This document shows, piece after piece, positions 54,144 through 62,073 of a stretch of DNA of 64,000 nt. The stretch is from Geothermovivens sp964644845 (GTDB lineage Bacteria; Zhuqueibacterota; Zhuqueibacteria; Oleimicrobiales; Geothermoviventaceae). The notes under the pieces were generated by a model. The model was not told where the DNA came from. It saw only the letters and a list, made by a program, of their open reading frames with translations, and did no database searches. Each line of letters starts with the position of its first letter. Position 1 is the stretch's first letter. The stretch covers positions 1 through 64,000 of the forward strand of contig CAZXXS010000119.1 in assembly GCA_964644845.1 (NCBI GenBank). Reading direction: 5' to 3'. A program made the position numbers and the translations under genes.

Positions 54144-55448
54144 ATGAAGCGGGCTCTTTTCGTTGCTGGGTTGATCAGTCTTTTACTCGCGAGCACGCTC
54201 AATGCGCAAACGATCCGCAGAAGCGGCCGCCACACCTTCATCGAAATTGAAAAAGAGTTTGACGTCGGCAGCGGAGGAAAGCTCAGCGTAACAGGCGCCC
54301 GTGCTGACGTGGTTGTCACGGGCTGGGCGGGGCAAAAGGTTGCTGTTCACGCAGTTGTTCGAATGAAACGGGCCAGCCGCCGAGAAGCCAAAGAAATGGC
54401 AAGCCGGGCAGAATCCGTTTGCGTGCAGCACGGGAACGTGGTCGCCATCGAGGGTGACCGCCTGTCGGACCGTGATGTCAACAGCCGGTTTGAGGTGCGC
54501 GTACCACGCGAGTTCAACGTAGACGTAAACACTGTTGGGGGTAACGTGTCCTTGACAGATCTGACGGGTGAGCAGCGTGTACGCGTTTCCGGCGGCGACG
54601 TCGATCTGCGGCAAATTCGCGGTGCGGCTGAAATCAGCACGACCGGTGGCGACATCGCCGCAGAGGACCTGAGCGGCCGAGTTCGGCTGAAAACCTCAGG
54701 TGGCGACGTGCGTGTAGAGCGCACCGACGCAACGCTGACCGTGCGGACTTCCGGTGGGGACATCGACTTGCGCAGGCTCAAAGGACCTGTTTCGGCCGTT
54801 ACCTCGGGGGGCGACATCTTGGCGGTGGAGAGCAAAGATGACTTGCGCCTCAAGACAGCCGGCGGCAACATCCGCGTGGAAGACGCCGAAGCTCAGGTGG
54901 AGGCGTTCACTTCTGGCGGCGACATCAGTGTCATCCGGTGTGTAGGCAGAGTTCTTGCGAAAACCTCGGGCGGCGACATTCGCCTCCGACGCGTCGGCGA
55001 AGCGCGCGTGAGCACATCCGGTGGCGACGTGGTTGCTGAAACGGTAACCGGTGGTGTGCAAGCGAGCACGTCCGGTGGCGACATGCGCTTCACGGAAATC
55101 GACGGCTTCGCGGAGGCCAAGACGTCCGGAGGAGACATCACCGTGGAGCTCACGCCCAGCGACTACAGGGTTGACCACCACGTGCGTTTGGAGACTTCCG
55201 GTGGGGACATCCAGCTGTCCATTCCGAAGGACCTGCCCGCGACAGTTCACGCTGTGATCGAGACGCGCAGCAGCTCAATTGACGACTACGAACTCCGCTC
55301 CGACTTCCCACTTGACATCAGCAAACACGGCGCCGTTGGGCGCCGCGCTCGTGGCGAAATTCGCGGTGTTGGTGACATCAACGGTGGTGGCGACAGAATC
55401 GAGCTCAGAACCGTGGAAGGCAACATCACCATTCGTTCGTTACCGTAG
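54144..55448 (+). CDS. Exported DUF4097-type beta-repeat protein
   Basis: Protein of 434 residues: signal peptide (about 1-21), an N-terminal beta domain, then about thirteen tandem units centred on TSGGDI/V (residues 131-360) with a period of 18 residues. The units alternate hydrophobic positions, as in a beta-solenoid with one coil per 18 residues. DUF4097 proteins are common downstream of ECF sigma/anti-sigma genes; their role is unknown but envelope-related. ATG with AGGAG upstream. The gene is followed directly by the repeat cluster at 55449. Confidence 0.88.
   Translation: MKRALFVAGLISLLLASTLNAQTIRRSGRHTFIEIEKEFDVGSGGKLSVTGARADVVVTGWAGQKVAVHAVVRMKRASRREAKEMASRAESVCVQHGNVVAIEGDRLSDRDVNSRFEVRVPREFNVDVNTVGGNVSLTDLTGEQRVRVSGGDVDLRQIRGAAEISTTGGDIAAEDLSGRVRLKTSGGDVRVERTDATLTVRTSGGDIDLRRLKGPVSAVTSGGDILAVESKDDLRLKTAGGNIRVEDAEAQVEAFTSGGDISVIRCVGRVLAKTSGGDIRLRRVGEARVSTSGGDVVAETVTGGVQASTSGGDMRFTEIDGFAEAKTSGGDITVELTPSDYRVDHHVRLETSGGDIQLSIPKDLPATVHAVIETRSSSIDDYELRSDFPLDISKHGAVGRRARGEIRGVGDINGGGDRIELRTVEGNITIRSLP
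54534..55221 (+). repeat. 54-bp periodic internal coding repeat
   Basis: Within the DUF4097 gene the sequence around ACCTCCGGTGGCGACATC recurs at a spacing of 54 bases (51 in one unit, 72 in another) for about 13 units. Flanking codons have diverged more than the SGGD core, so selection on the protein rather than recent duplication keeps it. Confidence 0.85.
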
Positions 55449-55925
55449 GTTCGCGTGGGGGACGTGAAGCACCGCCCGGTGATCAATCCCCGGGCTGCGG
55501 GAGAGAAGTCGCCGCCTGAAGGCGGATGTGGGGTTGCCAGCAGCGGAATTTACTCTGCGGTGGAAAAAACACACCGCACGGTCCAGGCGTACCTCTCTAC
55601 GCACCGAAAGTCCCAGTGCAGGGAGCCTTTCGTGCTCCCGGCACGATTTGATTCTTCACGGAGAAGGGATACGGGGATGAATGGGGATTCAGGGACCCCC
55701 TCCGCCCGGGGATCTGATCCCTGGACTACGAGAAAAAGCGCCGCCGCCTGAAGGCGGCCTGAACACAACAACCACAAAATTGCCTTCGGCCTCAGCCCCC
55801 GGTCCCCACATCTCCAATCATCCCCAACATCCCCTTACAATGGTCGCGAGAAATGCCCGCACTCCATCAGCCCCTGCCCCGGCAGACGATCAGCCGACAA
55901 AAGACCGCTCCTGCCCCGATGCGCC

Positions 55926-56029
55926 CGCGTACCTCTCCTGCCACGCAAAAAGCCCCAGTCCAGTTAACCTTTGATATCCTCGACATGATTTACTTTCCAC
56001 CGACAAGGGGATCGGGGCATGAATGGGGG
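55926..56029. repeat. Linker segment of the composite repeat, right copy
   Basis: Aligns with 384-480 over its full length; see that entry. The right copy has an extra TTTCCA-like insert after GATTTAC. Confidence 0.8.
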
Positions 56030-56397
56030 TTTGGCAATGCCTTTCTCTGGAGCTAAATGGGAATTCGGCAACGCCTTTCCGCCCAGGGATCAATCCCCGG
56101 GCTACCAGAGAAAAAGGGCACCGCCTGAAGGTGGCTTGAGCTTTAGCTTACCAAATGGGTGGCGTTCGGTCCGATCCCAACATCTCCGATTCTCCCCAAC
56201 ATCCCCTCGAAGACGTCACAGCAGTCTTCGCAGCACACCAGCAGCTATCCCCACCGGCAACGCAAGAAACCGGTGCTCCAATCAGCTCTCCACGCACCGC
56301 TCTTACGCAAGTGCGTCCGCGCGGGCGGACACGAGGGTGTGCAGCAGTGGAGTGAACTCCGCTGCGTGTGAAACCCACACAAATCCGGCCAGGTCAC

Positions 56398-56590
56398 GCC
56401 TTTCCGCCCGGAGATCAAATCCCCGGGCTACGAGAAACAAAACCGCCGCCTGAAGGCGGCTCCTTTGCGGAGAGCGGCACGCCTGCCAGGAACAGCAGGC
56501 CGTCGTACAATCAGAACAGGGCCAACACGTCAACCGGCTTCAGCCAGTTTCCACCCGACGTAGCCGCGGACTTCAGTCCTCGGCGAAAGG
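56398..56590. repeat. Copy R of a long dispersed repeat
   Basis: Near-identical partner of 121-312, in the same orientation. In this copy module A is a perfect hairpin (GGCGGC, against GGCCGC in copy L), suggesting copy L has begun to decay. Confidence 0.9.
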
Positions 56591-56662
56591 CGGACGTGGG
56601 GCCGTTCCGTGGCACGGCCCGCCTGCTGGTCCCCCTGTGGCCACCTGGCGTGGCCGAACCGG

Positions 56663-58078
56663 TCAGTTCCCGGCCAGGTCCAAGCGGGGCAGGAAACGGC
56701 GAAAATCCAGATCGTTTTCCGGAACGTACTCTCCCGTGTGCGGGATCAAACGGTAGCGGTCGGCTTGGCTTTGACCTGCGCGGATGGCCTGTAGCGCTTC
56801 GACCAAGGCGTCGACTTCATCCCTGGTGTTGTAGAAACCGAAAGAGATCCGGACTGCACCCGGAATGTCGGTCCAGTCGCCGCGCGAGACCTTTTGTACC
56901 AGGTCCCGTTCCTTGTCGCCCCGGATGTCGAGGAGATGCTTTACATAAGGATGCGCACAGAAACAGCCGTTTCGCACGCCAATCCCGAATTCGTAGCCCA
57001 GAACCGCAGCAAGTTTGGCATGGTGCCAGCCCTTGAGGTTAAAAACAAACACACCCAGGCGATCATTGGCCTCTTCTGTGAGCGGTGGACCGTAGAATTC
57101 CACGCCAGGTACCTCGTGCAGGCGGTTCCAGGCGTACACAGCCAGGTCGTGTTCATGAGCCTCAACGGTCTCCATCCCCACCCGCTCGAACCAGTCGATC
57201 GCCAGGCCCAGAGCCACAGCACCCGGCACGTTCGGCGAACCCGCCTCTTCGTTCTCAGGGGGCGTAGCCCAAACCACATCCTCCAGAGTCACAATCCGAA
57301 TTGTCCCTCCACCGACCTCCGTCGGTTCTCCATCCTCGAACAGTTCCCGCCACCCTACAAGCGCGCCAGAACCGTAAGGAGCGTACATCTTGTGCGCCGA
57401 GAAACCGAGGTAGTCGATGTACGTGTCCACGCGGCCGTCGCCTTCCAGACTGATCTTGCGATGCGGTGCCAGTTGAGCCGCATCCACAAAGACCGGCACG
57501 CCGTGTCGGTGCGCCACGCGCGCCACGTCGTGGATCGGCGTCACCAGACCGGTTACATTCGACGCGCCAGTGAGTGCCACCAGTTTCACACGGTTGCCCA
57601 GCTCTGACAGCAACGAGTCCAGCGCATCCAGCTCAGGTCGCCCCTCGGACGTAGTCGGGAGTCGCCGCACATCCGCCACACGCCGCCAGGGCAAATCGTT
57701 GGAGTGATGTTCCAAGAGTGTGGTAACGACCACGTCGCCACGCGTCAAACCAAGTCGGTGAGCCAGCTTGTTCACCGCTTCGGTGGTGTTCCGCACAAAA
57801 ATGGCCACACGACGATCGCGGTCCGCTCCTACAAAGTCCAGCACCTTCTCCCGAGCTGTTTCGTACGCCAGCGTGGACAGCTTCGACTTGAAGCCCGTGC
57901 CACGATGCACGCTGGCGTACCAACGCATAAATTCGTCCACACCTTCCAGTACCGGCTTCAGAACGGGGGTACTTGCCGCGTTGTCGAAATTGATGTACGG
58001 TCTCTCCTCGCCATCAAGTGTGGGAACCTGTACGTCTACCCCCACCACCTGGCGACGCAGCTCCTCGATATTCGACAT
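56663..58078 (-). CDS. Class V aminotransferase (cysteine desulfurase-like)
   Basis: PLP enzyme of 471 residues. The internal aldimine Lys230 lies in GFSAHKMYAPYGSGAL, PLP-contacting VDAAQ at 198-202, and YINFDNAASTP near the N-terminus. NGCFCAHPYV carries cysteines at the position of the desulfurase active-site loop. Substrate could be cysteine or another amino acid. A C-terminal tail of about 40 residues (YRLIPHTGEYVPEND) extends past the usual family end. ATG with AAAGGGG upstream. No isc/suf neighbours. Confidence 0.85.
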   Translation of the reverse strand: MSNIEELRRQVVGVDVQVPTLDGEERPYINFDNAASTPVLKPVLEGVDEFMRWYASVHRGTGFKSKLSTLAYETAREKVLDFVGADRDRRVAIFVRNTTEAVNKLAHRLGLTRGDVVVTTLLEHHSNDLPWRRVADVRRLPTTSEGRPELDALDSLLSELGNRVKLVALTGASNVTGLVTPIHDVARVAHRHGVPVFVDAAQLAPHRKISLEGDGRVDTYIDYLGFSAHKMYAPYGSGALVGWRELFEDGEPTEVGGGTIRIVTLEDVVWATPPENEEAGSPNVPGAVALGLAIDWFERVGMETVEAHEHDLAVYAWNRLHEVPGVEFYGPPLTEEANDRLGVFVFNLKGWHHAKLAAVLGYEFGIGVRNGCFCAHPYVKHLLDIRGDKERDLVQKVSRGDWTDIPGAVRISFGFYNTRDEVDALVEALQAIRAGQSQADRYRLIPHTGEYVPENDLDFRRFLPRLDLAGN

Positions 58079-58121
58079 TCCAACGTCCCCTTTCCTTGCA
58101 TCACAACCGCCAGTTTACAAC

Positions 58122-58153
58122 AAAAAATCCGTGCCCGAATCGCGGACACGGAT
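58122..58153 (-). terminator. Rho-independent terminator downstream of the PorV-like gene
   Basis: On the minus strand ATCCGTG-T-CCG-loop-CGG-G-CACGGAT is followed by TTTTTT. It lies about 175 bases after the PorV-like stop and about 45 bases before the aminotransferase start, separating the two units. Confidence 0.8.
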
Positions 58154-58328
58154 CCTACCTTCCTCACCTACGTCTCTGACAGGTACAGGCGCACACACGA
58201 CACTCCCGCGACCAACACCGCGACGTCGAACGGCAAGCAATGTTTTCTCGGGCATGCGTCAACGCGTCAGAACCTCCAGATCAGAAGCGTGCCTGCACCG
58301 GCTCGCCACCCGAAAAAACCCGATTCTC

Positions 58329-59258
58329 TCAAAACACAGCGCTGAACCCAAGGCGATTCAAAGATCCCAACTCGCCCTGTGAAGAAAACGCGTAATCCAA
58401 CCGGTATTTCTTCCACAGAAATCCAAAACCCAAAGAAAGACCAGCCATTTGATCTGCATCGGTGCCCACCTTCATCTGCCTGGAAAGCGACGTGTACCCC
58501 CAGCGCAAGAAAAACCGCGGAGTAATTGTGAATTCACCTCCAATGGCACCCTGAAAATCATCGTCAGGGTACTTGAACAGCTCGAAACTGAGCAAAAGTG
58601 GCAAGTGCGCAAGGCGTTTGGCAGCACCGATTCGGAAACAGGTCGGCAACGCATCTGCACTGTCCACAAAAGCCGACAGCACCTTGCCCACGTTCTGCAA
58701 CGCCATCCCGAGATCCAGATCCTGGATCGGGGTGTGAACGATCACGCCTACGTCCACCATTAGGGCTTGCGAACTGTAGGCGTCGATGTAGCTGCGCACG
58801 TACTTGGCCGTCGCGCCCACCAGCAAGGCCGGGAGAACCTTCCTGCCGCCCGCAGCAGCAACCACAATTGTCCCTGCCCCGAACTTACGACCTGTGCGCA
58901 GACCGGAGACATCGGTCTCGTTCATCTGCCCGTAATCCATGAACGCAACGGCGGCCTCGTAGGACCCCGCGTTCCGAAAGCGATCGCCGTAGGCAACGAG
59001 CCCCGACTTTAAGTCAAGCACGTGGTCCAAGTAGCCAGCAAAAGCGGACCGCTGTTCAATTTCGGCCACTCCCGCCGGGTTGGACAGCAAACCTTGCAAC
59101 TCGCCCGGGACTGCCACAAAAGCACCGCCCATTGCAGCAGGTCGAGCTCCGACCTGGGTACGCAGGAAGGTGAAGCCTACCGTTCCCCGCGAGGAACCCA
59201 CTGCCAGCGCTGGCAGGATAACAAAGAGCAGAACCGAAATTGCAAAGACACGCCTCAT
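58329..59258 (-). CDS. PorV/PorQ-family outer-membrane protein
   Basis: Protein of 309 residues: signal peptide (about 1-22), then the family start TVGFTFLRTQVGARPAAMGG and AVPGELQGLLSNPAGVAEIE, followed by alternating beta strands and a terminal Phe (LGFSAVF). FadL/PorV-like barrels; PorV is an outer-membrane partner of type IX secretion in Bacteroidota, but no such genes are here. ATG at 59258 has GGAG upstream at good spacing; earlier ATG 59264 abuts it. tRNA-Thr lies 59 bases upstream, possibly co-transcribed. Confidence 0.85.
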   Translation of the reverse strand: MRRVFAISVLLFVILPALAVGSSRGTVGFTFLRTQVGARPAAMGGAFVAVPGELQGLLSNPAGVAEIEQRSAFAGYLDHVLDLKSGLVAYGDRFRNAGSYEAAVAFMDYGQMNETDVSGLRTGRKFGAGTIVVAAAGGRKVLPALLVGATAKYVRSYIDAYSSQALMVDVGVIVHTPIQDLDLGMALQNVGKVLSAFVDSADALPTCFRIGAAKRLAHLPLLLSFELFKYPDDDFQGAIGGEFTITPRFFLRWGYTSLSRQMKVGTDADQMAGLSLGFGFLWKKYRLDYAFSSQGELGSLNRLGFSAVF

Positions 59259-59317
59259 CCGCATCTCCAAAAATAGAAACGGACTCAACCGCTCCGGTCA
59301 AGTCCGCGTCATTGAAG

Positions 59318-59390
59318 AGCCAGCTGTCGGACTCGAACCGACGACCTGCTCATTACGAGTGAGCCGCTCTACCAACTGAGCTAAGCTGGC
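59318..59390 (-). tRNA. tRNA-Thr (CGU anticodon)
   Basis: Complete 73-base cloverleaf: acceptor arms GCCAGCT/AGCTGGC with discriminator U, D arm GCTC/GAGC, anticodon stem GCTCA/TGAGC with loop CTCGTAA (anticodon CGU, reads ACG), and T arm GTCGG-TTCGAGT-CCGAC. The 3' CCA is not encoded. Confidence 0.97.
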
Positions 59391-59421
59391 AACATTCATC
59401 CGATTCCCTCATTCACACACA

Positions 59422-59450
59422 AATTTACGCAATGAAGCGCTTCATCGCAA
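59422..59450 (-). promoter_or_regulatory. Promoter of tRNA-Thr with an internal palindrome
   Basis: On the minus strand TTGCGA (plus 59445-59450) and TAAATT (59422-59427) with a 17-base spacer, about 31 bases before the tRNA. The spacer region is largely the perfect palindrome ATGAAGCGCTTCAT (59432-59445), which overlaps the -35 by one base. Confidence 0.5.
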
Positions 59451-60224
59451 GTGAAAAATCCGCACACAACCCTCGCTTTCTGCGGCACGAATCGATGACC
59501 ACGGATACTGAATCCTTCCCCGGAAATAGGCGCAGGTCAACCCGGGCCAACAGAATCCTTCTGTACCGGCAAATAATTTTCGACTGGCGGAGCCGCGTTG
59601 AGCTTTACGTCACAGCCTCCCACCGACAAAACCGCGCCCGCCTGCAACTTGAGCTAACTCCGAAGTCGGTGTGTTACCACTTCGGGGGTTCGGTGTCAAC
59701 CGCCCCCGCAGCCCTAAGGCACGTTCCCGCCGCGTCTTTCTCGCACGGAGCGAATCTCGCATTGTCGCATCCTTCAGACGAATAAACCAGGCTCAAGGTT
59801 CCACCGAGAGTCCGAGTGGGTCGCAACCACAGGGTACCCCGACACGTTTTTGCTCCGCCGCACAATGCCTGCGAAAGGAGGGTTGCCAAGGAACCTCCCC
59901 GGAGGAGCGTTTGTCGGGCAAAAACGTATTCTTGTTGGCAGGTGAACAGAACTTGCAGCGTGTCGCGCCAAGGGGCGCTTTACAGGGGAGCCAGCGCAGG
60001 CGTCTTCCTGAGTCGCAACAGAGAACCAGGCTCTACTCTGACCCAATCCGGGGTCGCAAACCCTTTGCATTTCTGAAAAGGGTGCCATTGAGTGTTGCTC
60101 TCAACAGAGCCGCGCGCGAAATGAGGCAAGGCTAACTTTTTTCAGCGTTGCTCGTAGCCGATTTCAGCCTTCCGGGCCCAGTGCCAGTTCTCGGCACCAG
60201 TGCGTTTTTCCGTCCCTTCCGGCT

Positions 60225-60252
60225 TTGCATTTTCTTGGAATTGCAGTATATT
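60225..60252 (+). promoter_or_regulatory. Promoter of the MBL-fold hydrolase gene
   Basis: TTGCAT (60225-60230) and TATATT (60247-60252) with a 16-base spacer, 63 bases before the ATG at 60316. Confidence 0.5.
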
Positions 60253-60315
60253 CGGGGCAAATGTTCAGAGCGCTGCCACCAGTGCATCCGTGGGGGACGG
60301 AGAGGAGGATTTGAA

Positions 60316-61116
60316 ATGGGCGAGTCCAGCTACTGGATCAAGTTTCTGGGCACAGCGGGTGCCCGGTTTGTGGTCATGAAACAGCTCCGCTCCTCGGCGG
60401 GAACGTGGTTGCGGTTTGGCAACGTGCAAGCGCTTCTCGATCCTGGCCCTGGCACGCTTGTCCGTTGCGCCGCGAGCCGTCCACGCCTTGACCCATCGAA
60501 ATTGGACGCGATTTTCCTGAGCCACCGCCATCTGGACCACAGCAACGACGTGAATGTGATGATTGAGGCCATGACGGACGGTGGGTTCAAACAACGTGGG
60601 CATCTGTTTGCCCCAGCGGACGCACTGGACGACGACCCCGTCGTCTTACAGTACGTGCGTCCCTTTCTGGAAGAAATTCAGGTACTGAAGGAAGGCGGAA
60701 CCTACCTCTTTGGAGATGTCAAGGTACGCACTCCCGTACGGCACGAGCATACGGCGGAAACCTACGGACTGATTTTTGAGACCCCCGGGTTGCCCTCTGT
60801 AGCCTTCGTGGTCGATACCCGCTACTTCGACGGTCTTGTCGATGCCTACGCGGGCGTCGACGTGCTCATCTTGAATGTGGTGCGTTACGACAGGCGGAAG
60901 CCGCAGCCGAACATCATGCACCTCAACGTGGAAGACGCAGAACGCCTGATTTCAGAGATTCAGCCGCGTGTGGCCGTACTTACCCATTTCGGGATGACCA
61001 TGGTCCGGGCCAAGCCCTGGGTCGTTGCAGAGGAACTCTCGCAGGCCACCGGGGTACGCGTGGGCGCTGCCTCGGACGGCATGACCTTGGACCTGGAAAG
61101 TCTGGCAGATTTCTAA
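60316..61116 (+). CDS. MBL-fold metallo-hydrolase
   Basis: Protein of 266 residues with the metal-binding motif SHRHLDH (His70, His72, Asp74, His75), a later His in the VRHEHTAET segment, Asp in FVVDTRYFD and the LTHFG motif near the C-terminus. Metallo-beta-lactamase-fold hydrolases of this type include RNase Z-like and phosphodiesterase members; the substrate is not identifiable. ATG with GGAGG seven bases upstream. It starts a rightward group of five genes. Confidence 0.85.
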   Translation: MGESSYWIKFLGTAGARFVVMKQLRSSAGTWLRFGNVQALLDPGPGTLVRCAASRPRLDPSKLDAIFLSHRHLDHSNDVNVMIEAMTDGGFKQRGHLFAPADALDDDPVVLQYVRPFLEEIQVLKEGGTYLFGDVKVRTPVRHEHTAETYGLIFETPGLPSVAFVVDTRYFDGLVDAYAGVDVLILNVVRYDRRKPQPNIMHLNVEDAERLISEIQPRVAVLTHFGMTMVRAKPWVVAEELSQATGVRVGAASDGMTLDLESLADF

Positions 61117-61185
61117 ACCGTACCGTTTTGCCCATCAGCCACAGTTCACGCATGTTCGAGAACAATCTGGCAAATCTTCGCCCCC

Positions 61186-62073
61186 ATGAGCGACCGACCG
61201 TACCGAGCGATCACGTTCACCTTCCTCAGCAGCTTCCTTTGGGGCTCATCCTTTGTGGCCGTCAAAGTCGGGCTACGCAGCATCGACCCGGTGTGGTTCA
61301 CCTTTTGGCGCACTTTTCTGGCCGGCCTTGTTCTGACGATCATCGTACGCAAATCTCAGTTGAGTTTCTACTTTCGCAATCCGCTGGTGTGGACTCTGGC
61401 CGTGCTGAACACCGCGGCTTTCCTGGCCCAGAACTACGGCATGCAAATCACCACAGCAAGCAAGGCCGCTTTTTACGTGAACTTCGGCTTTGTGGCTGTG
61501 GCTTTGCTTTCCTGGATTCTTCTGCGGGAACGCTTCACCCGGCTCAAGATCAGTTCCCTGCTGCTTGGAGCCGTGGGGGTGACGTTCCTGGTCACGGGTG
61601 GCCATCTGGAACGTCTCAAAGGGGGAACTTTTCTCGGCGATGGTCTTGTCATTTTGGCGGGCTGGCTTTGGGCTGGCTACTTCATCGTCAGCAAAATCGT
61701 CCTGCACCGCGAAGGGGTTCGCGTTTTGCCACTCACAGCCACCGTTTTGTTATTTACAGGCGTTGTGTCGCTACCAGCGGCCGGTCTGGTCGCACCGGGC
61801 AAAGCAACGCTGGATCTCACAGGCCTGGCTATCGTCGTTTACACCGCCACATTTTGTACTGCGCTGCCGCAGCTCCTGTGGGCGCGTGGGCTGATGGATC
61901 TGACACCAACAGCCTCGGCTGTTGTGCTCCTGGCAGAGCCTATTTTCGGCGCGTTTTTTGGGTTTCTGTTGCTCGGCGATCGATTCTCCGCCGGCGAGTC
62001 CGTGGGCGCCGTGTTGATCCTGTTGGCAATCGCACTTTATTCCATGGCGGATACGTCGCAAAATGATCAGTGA
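61186..62073 (+). CDS. DMT-superfamily (EamA) transporter
   Basis: Protein of 295 residues with ten hydrophobic helices in two EamA repeats (FLWGSSFVAVKVGL in the first, LAGWLWAGYFIVSKIVL in the second). LLAEPIFGAFFGFLLLGDRF is the conserved end of the second repeat. Exporters or importers of metabolites; substrate unknown. Its last 11 bases overlap the next gene. Confidence 0.9.
   Translation: MSDRPYRAITFTFLSSFLWGSSFVAVKVGLRSIDPVWFTFWRTFLAGLVLTIIVRKSQLSFYFRNPLVWTLAVLNTAAFLAQNYGMQITTASKAAFYVNFGFVAVALLSWILLRERFTRLKISSLLLGAVGVTFLVTGGHLERLKGGTFLGDGLVILAGWLWAGYFIVSKIVLHREGVRVLPLTATVLLFTGVVSLPAAGLVAPGKATLDLTGLAIVVYTATFCTALPQLLWARGLMDLTPTASAVVLLAEPIFGAFFGFLLLGDRFSAGESVGAVLILLAIALYSMADTSQNDQ

Larger units (their letters stand above)
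55449..56662. repeat. Right cluster of modular palindromic repeats
   Basis: Same modules as at 1-1600: B at 55474-55494, 55704-55724, 56082-56101 and 56407-56427; A near 55510, 55740, 56125 and 56443; C at 56315-56330; D variants at 55540-55562 and 56341-56365; E near 56533-56590. The gatgaatgggg linker and the C-rich ATCCCCAACATCCCC tail recur (55803-55835, 56176-56208). It fills the space between two convergent genes and encodes nothing convincing itself. Confidence 0.85.
59391..60315. other. Intergenic region between tRNA-Thr and the MBL-fold gene
   Basis: About 925 bases. It contains the tRNA promoter (59422-59450) on one side and the MBL-gene promoter (60225-60252) on the other. Rightward short frames in between have no ribosome site, motif or family resemblance. 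No repeat modules. Confidence 0.6.

Noticed and set aside
121..56590. Integrated element of about 56 kb bounded by the near-identical repeats
   Set aside because: The interval holds mainly housekeeping genes (lpx, bamA, dxr, priA, nth, uppS) and no integrase or transposase, so a mobile island is unlikely.
58154..58328. Small minus-strand gene starting MPEKTLLAV after the PorV-like gene
   Set aside because: Its ribosome site is too far from the ATG, and the frame runs through the terminator hairpin into the aminotransferase start.
59391..60135. Short rightward genes between tRNA-Thr and the MBL gene
   Set aside because: Frames are Arg/Ser-rich, lack ribosome sites and match no family pattern.
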